A stretch of 64,000 nt of DNA from Trinickia terrae (GTDB lineage: Bacteria; Pseudomonadota; Gammaproteobacteria; Burkholderiales; Burkholderiaceae). Location: the NCBI RefSeq assembly GCF_005144415.1, contig NZ_SWJE01000009.1, positions 124,001 to 188,000 on the forward strand. The letters run 5' to 3'. Below are positions 26,185-35,174 of this stretch, piece after piece; the first letter of the stretch is position 1, and each line of letters starts with the position of its first letter. A program made the translations under genes and the position numbers. The notes under the pieces were generated by a model. The model had not been told where the DNA came from. It saw nothing but the letters and a program-made list of their open reading frames with translations, and did no database searches.

Positions 26185-27708
26185 ATGAACGTTGCCGACC
26201 GACGGCCTCTGCCGTGCCCGTCCGACTGGACCTTCGAACTCATCGAGGAGTACGACACGCACATCGCCCATGTTGCGGAGCAATATGAACTCGATGTGTA
26301 TCCGATCCAGCTCGAAGTCATCAGCGCCGAACAGATGATGGACGCGTATGCGTCCGTCGGCATGCCGGTCAACTACCGGCACTGGTCGTTCGGCAAGCAT
26401 TTCCTTTCAACCGAGAAGAGCTACCGGCGCGGTCAGATGGGCCTCGCGTACGAGATCGTCATCAATTCGAACCCCTGCATCGCGTATCTGATGGAAGAGA
26501 ACACGATGACGATGCAGGCGCTCGTGATCGCGCACGCGGCCTATGGGCACAACTCGTTCTTCAAGGGCAACTACCTGTTCCGCTTGTGGACCGACGCGCA
26601 CGCGATCATCGATTACCTCGTCTACGGCAAGAACTACATCGCCGAGTGCGAGGAGCGATACGGCCTCGATCGCGTCGAAGAGCTGCTCGATTCGTGCCAC
26701 GCGCTGATGAACTACGGCGTCGACCGCTACAAGCGGCCGCAAAAGCTTTCGCTCGCCAAGGAATCGGCGATGCGGCGCGAGCGCGAGGCGTACTTGCAGT
26801 CGCAGGTCAACGAGCTGTGGCGCACGCTGCCGGCCAAGAAAGCGTTCGAGGCTGAAGAAGAGGAAGAGCGCTACCCGCCCGAGCCGCAAGAAAACCTGCT
26901 GTATTTCGCGGAGAAGAACGCACCGCTGCTCGAACCGTGGGAGCGCGAAGTCATTCGCATCGTCCGCAAGATCGGGCAATACTTCTACCCGCAGCGGCAG
27001 ACGCAGGTGATGAACGAAGGCTGGGCGACGTTCTGGCACTACACGCTGCTCAACACGCTCTACCACCAGGGCCTGCTCGAAGACGGCTTCATGATGGAGT
27101 TCCTCCATTCGCACAGCAACGTCGTCTATCAGCCGCCCGTGACGAAGCAGTACTACAGCGGGATCAATCCGTACGCGCTCGGCTTTTCGATGATGAGCGA
27201 CATTCGCCGCATCTGCGAGGCGCCGACGGAGGAGGACCGCAAGTGGTTCCCGGACATCGCCGGCACGCCATGGCTGCAGACACTGCACTATGCGATGCGC
27301 AACTTCAAGGACGAAAGCTTCATCGCGCAATACTTGTCGCCGCATCTGATTCGCGACATGCGCCTGTTCTCGGTGCTCGACGACGACATGCGCGATGCGC
27401 TCGAAGTCTCCGCAATTCACGACGAGAGCGGCTACCAGTACGTGCGGCAGGCGCTGTCCCGCCAATACGACATGCATCACCGGGAGCCGAACATTCAAGT
27501 GTGGTCGGTGAACACGCGCGGCGACCGGAGCCTGACGCTGCGGCATTTCATGAGCGACAACCGCCATCTGGCAAACGACAGCGAGGAAGTCCTCAAGCAT
27601 ATGGCGCGGCTGTGGCAGTTCGACGTGTACCTGGAAAGCGTCGACGAGAACGGCACGGTGAGGAAACGCTATGAATGCCGCTACGCGGCGCCGGCGATTC
27701 GGCTCTGA
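26185..27708 (+). CDS. ycgB: SpoVR family protein (YcgB)
   Basis: A 507-residue SpoVR-family protein. SpoVR affects spore cortex in Bacillus; the proteobacterial form accompanies PrkA and YeaH and is tied to stress or stationary phase. Conserved segments include EQMMDAYASVGMPVNYRHWS, YGHNSFFKGNYLFRLWTDA, CHALMNYGVDRYKRPQK and QTQVMNEGWATFWHY. The frame is open to an ATG at 26023 overlapping the yeaH stop (ATGA). Those 54 extra residues are His/Arg-rich and unlike E. coli YcgB, and AAGGGAAG sits just before 26185, so 26185 is preferred; 26023 stays possible. A terminator follows. Confidence 0.93.
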   Translation: MNVADRRPLPCPSDWTFELIEEYDTHIAHVAEQYELDVYPIQLEVISAEQMMDAYASVGMPVNYRHWSFGKHFLSTEKSYRRGQMGLAYEIVINSNPCIAYLMEENTMTMQALVIAHAAYGHNSFFKGNYLFRLWTDAHAIIDYLVYGKNYIAECEERYGLDRVEELLDSCHALMNYGVDRYKRPQKLSLAKESAMRREREAYLQSQVNELWRTLPAKKAFEAEEEEERYPPEPQENLLYFAEKNAPLLEPWEREVIRIVRKIGQYFYPQRQTQVMNEGWATFWHYTLLNTLYHQGLLEDGFMMEFLHSHSNVVYQPPVTKQYYSGINPYALGFSMMSDIRRICEAPTEEDRKWFPDIAGTPWLQTLHYAMRNFKDESFIAQYLSPHLIRDMRLFSVLDDDMRDALEVSAIHDESGYQYVRQALSRQYDMHHREPNIQVWSVNTRGDRSLTLRHFMSDNRHLANDSEEVLKHMARLWQFDVYLESVDENGTVRKRYECRYAAPAIRL

Positions 27709-27743
27709 TGCGCTAGCGCAACAGCGAGGCATCGATGTGCGAC

Positions 27744-27771
27744 AAAGCCAGCCTTCGGGCTGGCTTTTTTT
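27744..27771 (+). terminator. intrinsic terminator of prkA-yeaH-spoVR
   Basis: Eight-base-pair stem AGCCAGCC / GGCTGGCT with a TTCG tetraloop, directly followed by a run of seven T. Textbook rho-independent terminator. Confidence 0.93.
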
Positions 27772-27817
27772 GTCTGCGAGTTTTGCTGCGCGCGCCGTGT
27801 GAAAGAATTCTGACGTT

Positions 27818-27848
27818 TTGCAGACGCACATTCTTTCGTTTGTATAAA
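27818..27848 (+). promoter_or_regulatory. candidate sigma-70 promoter of kgtP
   Basis: TTGCAG (27818-27823) and TATAAA (27843-27848) with a 19-base spacer, in an AT-rich stretch about 100 bases before the permease gene. The spacer is longer than ideal. Confidence 0.4.
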
Positions 27849-27946
27849 ATTCGTGGCCTCGCGAAATAAACACGTAAGAGCAAGGGCGTACGTATCGCAC
27901 GCCTTTCGTTCCCACCCATCAGAGACCGACAAGGAGCCGCCACGAC

Positions 27947-29254
27947 ATGACCGATGTCACCACCGATCACCCCGTCCTCAGCCAGAACGACACGCGCCGC
28001 CGGGTCATGGCGATTGTCGGCGCGTCGTCCGGCAATCTCGTCGAGTGGTTCGATTTCTACGTTTATTCGTTTTGTGCGCTGTATTTCGCACCCGCTTTCT
28101 TTCCAAACGGAAATCCGACCACGCAGCTCCTCAACACGGCGGGCGTGTTCGCAGCCGGCTTCCTGATGCGCCCGATCGGCGGCTGGTTCTTCGGCCGCAT
28201 CGCCGACAAGCATGGGCGCCGCACCGCGATGATGATCTCGGTGCTGATGATGTGCGGCGGCTCGCTCGTCATTGCCGCGCTGCCCACGTATGCGCAGATC
28301 GGTGCGCTTGCGCCCGCGCTGCTGTTGATCGCGCGCCTCTTTCAGGGCTTGTCGGTCGGCGGTGAATACGGGACGAGCGCGACCTATATGAGCGAGGTCG
28401 CGCTCAAAGGGCGGCGCGGTTTCTTCGCGTCGTTCCAGTACGTGACGCTGATCGGCGGCCAGCTGTGCGCGCTGCTCGTGCTCGTCATCCTGCAGCAGCT
28501 GCTCTCGACTGAGGACCTGAAGGCGTGGGGCTGGCGCGTCCCGTTCGTCGTTGGCGCGCTGGCGGCGCTCGTTTCGCTGTATCTGCGCAAGTCGCTCGAC
28601 GAGACGGCCACGGCCGAAACCCGCAGCAGAAAGGAAGCCGGCACGATCCGCGGGCTGCTCCAGCACAAAGGCGCGTTCCTGACCGTGCTCGGCTTCACGG
28701 CGGGCGGCTCGCTGATCTTCTATACGTTCACGACCTACATGCAGAAGTACCTCGTCAACACGGCGGGCATGCATGCGAAGACGGCAAGCAACGTGATGAC
28801 GGCGGCGCTCTTCGTCTACATGCTGTTGCAACCCGTGTTCGGCACGCTGTCCGACAAGATCGGGCGGCGCAAGTCGATGCTCTGGTTCGGCACGCTCGCC
28901 ACGGCCTTCACGGTGCCGCTCATGCATGCGTTGAAAGACGTGTCGAGTCCGTATGCGGCGTTTGGCCTGGTCGTCGTGGCGCTCGCGATCATCAGCTTCT
29001 ACACCTCGATCAGCGGATTGATCAAAGCCGAAATGTTCCCGCCGGAAGTGCGCGCGCTGGGCGTCGGGCTTTCCTATGCGGTGGCGAATGCCGTCTTCGG
29101 CGGCTCGGCCGAATATGTGGCGCTGTGGACGAAATCGATCGGGAATGAATCGGCGTTCTATTGGTATGTCACGGTGATGTGTGCGATTTCCTGCTTCGTG
29201 TCGTGGCGCATGCGCGATCCGAGCCGCGAGGGGTATCTGCGGCACGAGCCGTAA
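27947..29254 (+). CDS. kgtP: alpha-ketoglutarate permease (MHS/MFS family)
   Basis: A 435-residue 12-helix major facilitator of the metabolite:H+ symporter family. It closely follows E. coli KgtP from end to end: [80 protein letters not shown], and [20 protein letters not shown]. It should import 2-oxoglutarate with protons. It stands alone behind its own promoter. Confidence 0.92.
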   Translation: MTDVTTDHPVLSQNDTRRRVMAIVGASSGNLVEWFDFYVYSFCALYFAPAFFPNGNPTTQLLNTAGVFAAGFLMRPIGGWFFGRIADKHGRRTAMMISVLMMCGGSLVIAALPTYAQIGALAPALLLIARLFQGLSVGGEYGTSATYMSEVALKGRRGFFASFQYVTLIGGQLCALLVLVILQQLLSTEDLKAWGWRVPFVVGALAALVSLYLRKSLDETATAETRSRKEAGTIRGLLQHKGAFLTVLGFTAGGSLIFYTFTTYMQKYLVNTAGMHAKTASNVMTAALFVYMLLQPVFGTLSDKIGRRKSMLWFGTLATAFTVPLMHALKDVSSPYAAFGLVVVALAIISFYTSISGLIKAEMFPPEVRALGVGLSYAVANAVFGGSAEYVALWTKSIGNESAFYWYVTVMCAISCFVSWRMRDPSREGYLRHEP

Positions 29255-29311
29255 AGCCGGCAAGGCATTTCCGGCAGGCGGCCGGGCAGGACGTCGCCCG
29301 CCTTTGCCGCG

Positions 29312-29965
29312 TCATGCGTGGCGCGCCCGTGCGCGGGCCAGGAGTTCGCGGACTTCGTCGTCGGTCGTCTCGCCGAAGTCCTCGTAGTATTGGCCGACGC
29401 TGTAGAAGTTCGGCGGGTTGGACACGCAGACGAATGCATCGACGATGCCGCTGAAATCGGCCTCGGCACCGAGCGGCGCGACCGGCAAGCCGACGATCAC
29501 GCGCGCCGGCTGCTGCTTGCGCAGCGCGCGAACCGCGGCCTGCATCGAGGAGCCCGTCGCCATGCCGTCGTCTACGACGATCGCGACGCGTCCTTCGACT
29601 TTGGCCGGCGCGGTGTCGCCGCGATAGAGCGTGGCGCGCCGCGCCAGCTCGATTTGCTCTTCCGCATGCACCGCCTCGAACTGCGCTTGTGTCACGCGTG
29701 CGATATGCATCGTGCCGTGGTCGACGTAAAGCGCGCCTCCTTCCGCAATCGCACCCATCGCGAGCTCGCGTTCGCCGGGGACGCCGAGCTTGCGGACCGG
29801 CAGCACGTCGAGCTCGGCGCCGAGGGCGATCGCGACTTCGTAGCCCACAGGTACGCCGCCGCGCGGCAGCGCAAGGACGACGGCGCCGGCTTCGGCGCCG
29901 GCGCTGCGCAAATGGACCGCGAGCATGCGGCCAGCCTCGGATCGATCTCTGAACAAAGTGAGCAT
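29312..29965 (-). CDS. phosphoribosyltransferase-domain protein
   Basis: A 217-residue protein with a type I phosphoribosyltransferase fold. The PRPP-binding motif is VAIVVDDGMATGSSMQAAVR, and the N-terminal LPRGGVPVGYEVAIALGAEL is typical of the group of stand-alone PRT proteins often annotated only as predicted phosphoribosyltransferases. The base substrate is unknown. It is convergent with kgtP, with 57 bases between the stops. Confidence 0.88.
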   Translation of the reverse strand: MLTLFRDRSEAGRMLAVHLRSAGAEAGAVVLALPRGGVPVGYEVAIALGAELDVLPVRKLGVPGERELAMGAIAEGGALYVDHGTMHIARVTQAQFEAVHAEEQIELARRATLYRGDTAPAKVEGRVAIVVDDGMATGSSMQAAVRALRKQQPARVIVGLPVAPLGAEADFSGIVDAFVCVSNPPNFYSVGQYYEDFGETTDDEVRELLARARARHA

Positions 29966-30064
29966 GGTGCGCCCCGCGACGAAAAGCTCGTCTCTCTATG
30001 GTAGCCGCCGTGCGGGAAAGCGCAGCGGCGCGAGCGGGGAGGGCGCCCGCGCGCGAACGGCGGT

Positions 30065-31159
30065 CTACGATTGCTCGCGCGCTCGCGTGATCAGGAACAC
30101 CAGGGCCGCCATGAAAGCCGACGCGAGCACGCCGAGCGCGAGTATGACCGAGGTGCTGAGCGTGTCTCCGGCGCCCAGGTAACGGTCGCCCGTCGTATAG
30201 ATGAGCGTGAGCGGCTCGCCGCCGAAGCGCAGCGTTTCGGTCCGGTTGAACAGGACTTGCGCCGGCGTGCCGTCAGCGGCATCCGAGGTGGTGAACAGCA
30301 AGCTCGCGGGCGATCCGGCATATGCCTGCAGGTCGATATTCCGCTCGTGGACTTCCAGGCTGCTAAGCAGCCAGTCGGCGTCGAGATGCGCGACGACGAA
30401 GCCCGCGATGTCGGCGCGGCGGGCCTCCTTCGTCGCAGGCAATGACGCGCTGCGGTAAACCGGCAGGTACAGCTCGAAGCGCGCGCGATTCGCGTCGGCG
30501 CGGGTATCGAATGCAATCGGGCGGGCGATGAGCGCCGGCTGTCCGGTGTCGGCGGCACGCAGCAATGCGCCGCGGCGCGACGGGTCGCGGCCGAGATCGT
30601 AGGCGAGCGGCGCGGCGTCGGAGCGGGGCGGGTACATCAGCGTGACCGGCGCCAATGCGCTTTCGGGCGCCGAGCCGCCAGTGACGGCTTTCGCATCCGG
30701 CATGCTGTCGGCCTTGATCTCGCTCGCGACGCGGACCATGCTGGCCGCTTGCGCCGTCGCATAGCCCAGGGCGCGCACGGCGGGCTGTTTTGCGTCGAGA
30801 TCGAGGTGCGCGACATAGCTGCGCCACGTTTCCCGGGACAACGGCGCTCCGGTGGCATCGGGCGGCGGAGTCATCGCTTGCGCGACGGCAATGAGGCCGC
30901 TCGCGCCGCGCAGGATCTCCTCGCACGCGCCGAGCTTGTTGCGCAGATCGACCGTGGTCTGCGCGGCGCGCCATTCGAAGCGGGCGAGAGCGCCGTGCTG
31001 CAACTGCTCGTGCACGATCCGCCACGTGCCAAGCACGGCGGCGAGCGCAATCACGAAGGTGACGCAGGCCGCGAAGGCGGGAAGCCGAAACAGCAGCGCA
31101 AACCGCGCGGGCGGCGGGTTCGGTATGTCGTGACCCGGGGTGTTTCCGTGTACGGTCAT
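30065..31159 (-). CDS. CHASE-domain membrane protein without output domain
   Basis: A 364-residue protein with one membrane helix near residues 27-46, a large periplasmic CHASE domain (VRALGYATAQAA near the expected xLGY core; ARPIAFDTRADANRARFELY; LPVYRS), and a second helix near 336-358, after which only a few residues remain. CHASE domains sense small extracellular ligands and are normally fused to a kinase, GGDEF or cyclase output; none is present here. The gene has no such neighbour, so it may have lost its output or act through a partner. Confidence 0.8.
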   Translation of the reverse strand: MTVHGNTPGHDIPNPPPARFALLFRLPAFAACVTFVIALAAVLGTWRIVHEQLQHGALARFEWRAAQTTVDLRNKLGACEEILRGASGLIAVAQAMTPPPDATGAPLSRETWRSYVAHLDLDAKQPAVRALGYATAQAASMVRVASEIKADSMPDAKAVTGGSAPESALAPVTLMYPPRSDAAPLAYDLGRDPSRRGALLRAADTGQPALIARPIAFDTRADANRARFELYLPVYRSASLPATKEARRADIAGFVVAHLDADWLLSSLEVHERNIDLQAYAGSPASLLFTTSDAADGTPAQVLFNRTETLRFGGEPLTLIYTTGDRYLGAGDTLSTSVILALGVLASAFMAALVFLITRAREQS

Positions 31160-31354
31160 ACGATGCGATGGCCAATGAGGTGCGAAGGGACGGTCGCCGA
31201 CCGGGAGCGGCGTGATGGCGGCTCGGGCCGCCTGGATTCTTGTGCCCGAACGGCGAGCCTGTCAAAACGCAGATTGTGCGCGATTTGCGGCGGGGCTGCC
31301 AGCTTGCTTTCAGGGCGCACGGCCGGCCACGCCGTTGCGCCGGCTCGACGGCGA

Positions 31355-32143
31355 TCAGAGCGCGTCGTGAAAAATCACGCCGGCAGTATGCCGCCGCCCC
31401 GAGCGCAGCCGGCTTACGCCATGCCGCAGGGCGACGCGGTAGACGCCGCGCGAGCCCTGAACCGGACGATGGTTGACCGCGAAGATCACGGCGTCGCCGC
31501 GCTCGAGCGGCACGACCTCGACGCGCGACTGCATGCGCGGACGCTGTTCGGTGAGTACGAACTCGCCACCGGTGAAATCAAGGCCCGGCTGCGACAACAG
31601 GATCGCGGCTTGCAGCGGAAACACATGTTCGCCGTAGAGGTCCTGATGCAGACAGTTGTAGTCGCCCTCGCCGTATTCGAGGATCAGCGGAGTCGGGCGC
31701 TGCTGGCCGGCTGCATGGCAGCGCCGGATGAACGCGTCGTGCGTCGACGGATAGCGCGTCGCGATGCGCAGCGCCTCGTTCCAGCGGTTGGCCACCGGCG
31801 CGAGATGGGGATAGAGCGCTGAGCGCAGCGCGTTCACGATGCCCGGCAACGGATAGGTGAAGTACTTGTATTCGCCGCGTCCGAAGCCATGACGCGCCAT
31901 CAGGACGCGGCTTCGGTAAAGGTCGTCGCGCGGGTAGAGCGCCGCCAGAGCGGCGCATTCGGCGTTCGTCAGCAGACCCGGCACGCTGGCGCAACCGTGC
32001 CGGTTCAGGTCGTCTTCGATGCTTAGCCAGTCGAGCGAGTCCACCCGTCGCGCGATTGCGTCGGCCGTTGCGGCCGGTTCAATGGAGGCGGGGGTTGGCG
32101 TGGCGAGGCGGGTATTCATGGGGGCGTCCGGTGCGTCGTTCAT
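31355..32143 (-). CDS. 2OG-Fe(II) oxygenase
   Basis: A 262-residue Fe(II)/2-oxoglutarate dioxygenase of the prolyl-hydroxylase-like group. The iron facial triad is visible as His166 and Asp168 in CLHQDLYGEH and His225 in NHRPVQGSRG, with a downstream Arg for 2-oxoglutarate. TGGEFVLTEQRPRMQSR and PLERGDAVIF are typical core strands. The substrate is unknown; relatives modify proteins, nucleobases or small molecules. The gene is monocistronic on the minus strand. Confidence 0.88.
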   Translation of the reverse strand: MNDAPDAPMNTRLATPTPASIEPAATADAIARRVDSLDWLSIEDDLNRHGCASVPGLLTNAECAALAALYPRDDLYRSRVLMARHGFGRGEYKYFTYPLPGIVNALRSALYPHLAPVANRWNEALRIATRYPSTHDAFIRRCHAAGQQRPTPLILEYGEGDYNCLHQDLYGEHVFPLQAAILLSQPGLDFTGGEFVLTEQRPRMQSRVEVVPLERGDAVIFAVNHRPVQGSRGVYRVALRHGVSRLRSGRRHTAGVIFHDAL

Positions 32144-32240
32144 GCCCCCAGTCTACGAACACGTCCGAGCCCTCGCACTCCGAGTCTTGCGGTGCAATTC
32201 GCGCCGCGCGAACCGGTTCGCGCGTCAGGTCAGATTCCCG

Positions 32241-32729
32241 TCAGGCCTTGTAGCCGATCTTGCGCAGCAGCTCTTTGCGCCACAGGACGTCTTCGTCGTT
32301 TTCGATCCCGAGCGGCGGGAAGCCGTCGACGACGCCGAGGATCGCGCGGCCCTGTCCTGTTTCGGCGAGGACGACTTCCGTCGGATTGGCCGTCGCGCAG
32401 TAGATCCGGCAGACCTCGGGTACGGCCTTGATCGCATTGAGAACGTTCACCGGAAAATAACCGTCGCCGAGCACGACGATGAAGCTGTGGCCGGCGCCGA
32501 TGGCGATGGCGTTCTTGCACGCCAGTTCGGTCAGGGCGGCGTCGGTGCCGGAGTGCCGCACGAGGCGCTTGCCGGAAGCTTCGCAAAACGCCAGGCCGAA
32601 CTTGATGCCCGGCACGGTGCCGACCAGCGCCTCGTGAAGGTCTTCCACCGACTTGATGAAGTGCGATTGACCCAGGATGAAGTTAGTGGTTTCGGGCTTC
32701 GAGATGGATACGGTGAGCAGTTGTTGCAT
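32241..32729 (-). CDS. adenosine-specific kinase family (DUF355)
   Basis: A 162-residue protein of the adenosine-specific kinase family (PF04008), best known from archaea and thermophiles. Family features are the N-terminal NFILGQSHFIKSVEDLHEAL, GIKFGLAFCEASGKRLVRH, HSFIVVLGDGYFPVNVLNAI, VCRIYCATANPTEVVLAETG and ILGVVDGFPPLGIE. The assigned activity rests on few characterised members, so it is a family name rather than a proven reaction. It follows the oxygenase gene region on the minus strand with its own start. Confidence 0.88.
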   Translation of the reverse strand: MQQLLTVSISKPETTNFILGQSHFIKSVEDLHEALVGTVPGIKFGLAFCEASGKRLVRHSGTDAALTELACKNAIAIGAGHSFIVVLGDGYFPVNVLNAIKAVPEVCRIYCATANPTEVVLAETGQGRAILGVVDGFPPLGIENDEDVLWRKELLRKIGYKA

Positions 32730-32952
32730 GTCGGACCTCGCTCCGTAACGTACACATGTCCACGCAAGGGGATGCGATCGTTGGACACGTCAAGCGTAGT
32801 ACGAAGCGCAGGCGAGAGAAAGCGCGCCACGCAGAAAATTGTCGCCGGAGCGAAGCCGGCGCTCTGAAGAACGTGGGCGCGCGATGCTCCGGTGCGAGCC
32901 CATCGTTCGGCAAGCGCCGCGGGCTTTCGTTCGAACGGTTTGTGCTGCACGT

Positions 32953-33294
32953 TCAGCTGCCGAAGTAGACCGTGCAATAGCTCACCGGGCCGACGCAACT
33001 GTCACCGTGCGACTTGGTCATCGGTTTGCCCGCGGCGCTCGAGGCCGACATGGCGGCGCCGGTGCCGCTCGTGTCCTGCTCCGTGCGGCTCGCTTGTTGC
33101 GCGGCTTGTTTCGCGAAGATCGGATTGACTTCGGGATACGACGTATCGGTGACTAGACGCAGACCGTTGTTTTCGGCCTGGATCAGCTCCTGACGGACTT
33201 CGGCGCGCGTCTTCTCTTGAGCGGACGCGTTGACGGCGAAGCCTGCCGAGGCGAGAAGGGCCATGGAGAGAGCAACAACGAGGCGCTTGTTCAT
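32953..33294 (-). CDS. DUF4148 periplasmic protein
   Basis: A 113-residue exported protein with signal peptide (MNKRLVVALSMALLASAGFA) and the short DUF4148 motif (EKTRAEVRQELIQAENNGL), which is abundant in Burkholderiaceae. After a flexible Ser/Ala-rich stretch it ends with GDSCVGPVSYCTVYFG, whose two cysteines may pair. Function unknown. GGAGTTCAAA precedes the ATG. Confidence 0.88.
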   Translation of the reverse strand: MNKRLVVALSMALLASAGFAVNASAQEKTRAEVRQELIQAENNGLRLVTDTSYPEVNPIFAKQAAQQASRTEQDTSGTGAAMSASSAAGKPMTKSHGDSCVGPVSYCTVYFGS

Positions 33295-33607
33295 TTTGAA
33301 CTCCTAAGTAGATATCGAGGATCGAATCAATTTCGCTTGCTACATCCTGGTGAACACGGGGAGCGTCGGCTTTATTCCTGGCTGTCGGATTCTTGTTCTT
33401 GTCGGCAGTCTGGTTCGTCGAGCGCGCTGGTCACATCCGGCCCGCGAAGCAACGGACCTTACGCAGGTAAACCACGGCACATCGCGTTTTGTTCCCGCGA
33501 GCGATGCCATGCAGCGCAAAATCCTGCGTAAACCCAGCCGGGCGGGGAGGAAAGCTGCGGGCGGCCTGCCCGCGGCAGCATGGAGACGAGGGCGGGGCCA
33601 GGGGTGC
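33295..33607. other. intergenic gap upstream of DUF4148 gene
   Basis: 313 bases without a supported gene. It should contain the minus-strand promoter of the DUF4148 gene. Open frames across it are short and lack family character. Confidence 0.5.
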
Positions 33608-33973
33608 TCAGTCTGCCGGGCGCTTGTCAGTGAGGGCGCGCCGGCAATCTTCCAATACTTGCTGGACCAGCCTGGCCTGGAAGTTCAGGTCATCGGTGTC
33701 GAGTATTTCCTCGACCGCGTCACGGGCCCAGTCGGCATTGACGAAACCGGCATGCTGGCGGGCGATGTCGATGGCAAGCGCGGACAGCTTGGCAATGCTC
33801 AGCCAGTCGGCGTCGCGCATGTGCCGGTCGAGCCACTTGTGCGCCGCTTGCACGTGAAACGACGCCTGCGGCCATTCCTCGTTCAGGTAGTAGGCCCCGA
33901 GACTGCCGCAGGTCAGCCAGCAAAGCAGTTCGATACGGTCAGTCGGGCTCAGGTGTTGGCGTACATCACTCAT
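33608..33973 (-). CDS. hypothetical protein, 121 residues
   Basis: A 121-residue soluble, mostly helical protein that I do not recognise. It begins MSDVRQHLSPTDRIELLCWL and ends LVQQVLEDCRRALTDKRPAD; Trp and Cys residues are well represented and codon use matches the neighbours, which argues that it is genuine. The frame stays open upstream to 35116 but there it runs antisense to lysR-region codons in a shadow frame, so ATG 33973 is used. The ribosome site is weak. Confidence 0.55.
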   Translation of the reverse strand: MSDVRQHLSPTDRIELLCWLTCGSLGAYYLNEEWPQASFHVQAAHKWLDRHMRDADWLSIAKLSALAIDIARQHAGFVNADWARDAVEEILDTDDLNFQARLVQQVLEDCRRALTDKRPAD

Positions 33974-34149
33974 GGCGACGCTCGCGAAGGTGATTGGTGT
34001 CCCTTGGGCGAGGGCCCGGGCGCGATGATGCGAACCCGTGGCCCACACTTTGACAATAGCACGCCATTGCGCGGTGCAGCGCGCTTTCCCCAACAGACTC
34101 GGGTTTGTTCGAATCCGGGGAGAGGGGCGAGTTCGAAGCGAGCATCGAA

Positions 34150-35058
34150 TCAGGCGCCGTCTCGGAGTCCCTTGATGAAATCGATGAACGCGCGCAGCGG
34201 CGCGGGCACGAGGCGTCGCCCGGAGTAGTAGAGGAATGGCCCCGAAAACGGCCGCCACCAGGGCTCGAGCACGGGTTCGAGGGCGCCGCGCTCGAGATGC
34301 GGGCGCAGCCAGTCTTCGAAGAGATGCACGATGCCGGCGCCGGCGATCGCGGCGTCGACCATGAGGTCGGTTGCTCCGCCGATCTGCACGAGCAGCGGAC
34401 CTTCGGGATCGACTCGCACCACTTCGCCATCGTGCTCGAACTCCCACGGCGGCATCGAGCCGCTGACGAAACGGCCGCGCAGGCAGGCGTGGCCCAGCAG
34501 CTCGCGCGGATGCGCGGGACGGCCGCGACGATCGAGATACGCGGGGGCCGCCGCGGTCGCGAAGCGCTGGATGCGGGGACCGATCGGCACCGCGATCATG
34601 TCCTGCTCCAGCCGTTCGTCGTAGCGGATGCCCGCGTCGAATCCGGCCGCCACCACGTCGACGAAACTCTCCTCGGCGACCACTTCCAGCCGTATCTCGG
34701 GATAAGCATCGAGAAATCGCGGCACGATGAATGGGAGCACCAGCCGCGCCGCGCTGACCGGCACGTTCAGCTTCAGCGTGCCCGCTGGCTTGTCGCGAAA
34801 GCGATTGACCTCGTCGAGCGCCATTTCCACTTCGGTGAGGGCAGGGGTGAGCCGTGCGAGCAGGCGCTCGCCGGCTTCGGTGGGCACGACGCTGCGCGTC
34901 GTGCGGTGGAGCAGCCTGACGCCAAGCTGGGTTTCCAGCCGGCGGACGGCCTCGCTCAGCCCGGACGCGCTGGCGCCGGTGGCCCGTGCGCCGTCTCGGA
35001 AGCCCTTGGCGCGCGCCACGGCTACGAAGGCATTCAGATCCGCCAGATCGACTTGCAT
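34150..35058 (-). CDS. LysR-family transcriptional regulator
   Basis: A 302-residue LysR-type regulator of the AaeR/DsdC-like group acting on small metabolites. The N-terminal helix-turn-helix starts MQVDLADLNAFVAVARAKGF and includes SASGLSEAVRRLETQLGVRL and HRTTRSVVPTEAGERLL. The effector domain carries GTLKLNVPVSAARLVLPFI. It is divergent from the ydbC-like aldo/keto reductase gene across 116 bases containing an inverted repeat, so it probably controls that gene and itself. Confidence 0.92.
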   Translation of the reverse strand: MQVDLADLNAFVAVARAKGFRDGARATGASASGLSEAVRRLETQLGVRLLHRTTRSVVPTEAGERLLARLTPALTEVEMALDEVNRFRDKPAGTLKLNVPVSAARLVLPFIVPRFLDAYPEIRLEVVAEESFVDVVAAGFDAGIRYDERLEQDMIAVPIGPRIQRFATAAAPAYLDRRGRPAHPRELLGHACLRGRFVSGSMPPWEFEHDGEVVRVDPEGPLLVQIGGATDLMVDAAIAGAGIVHLFEDWLRPHLERGALEPVLEPWWRPFSGPFLYYSGRRLVPAPLRAFIDFIKGLRDGA

Positions 35059-35068
35059 TGTTCGCCTT

Positions 35069-35087
35069 TTCGTACAACCCGTGCGAA
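35069..35087. promoter_or_regulatory. inverted repeat in lysR-ydbC gap
   Basis: TTCGTAC (35069-35075), 5-base spacer, GTGCGAA (35081-35087), one mismatch. It lies 11 bases upstream of lysR and 88 bases upstream of ydbC. Candidate regulator binding site; it does not strictly fit T-N11-A symmetry. Confidence 0.45.
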
Positions 35088-35174
35088 TTATGATGACTTA
35101 TCGCGCAAGGATGCAACGCCTAAGCTTGGCAACCTATCGACGCCACGGCGTTTTCTTGAGTGAGGAGATCGATC

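Noticed and set aside
33974-35116. Upstream extension of the 121-residue minus-strand protein
   Set aside because: It overlaps the lysR gene in another frame and has shadow-like Arg-rich composition; only the 33608-33973 part looks genuine.
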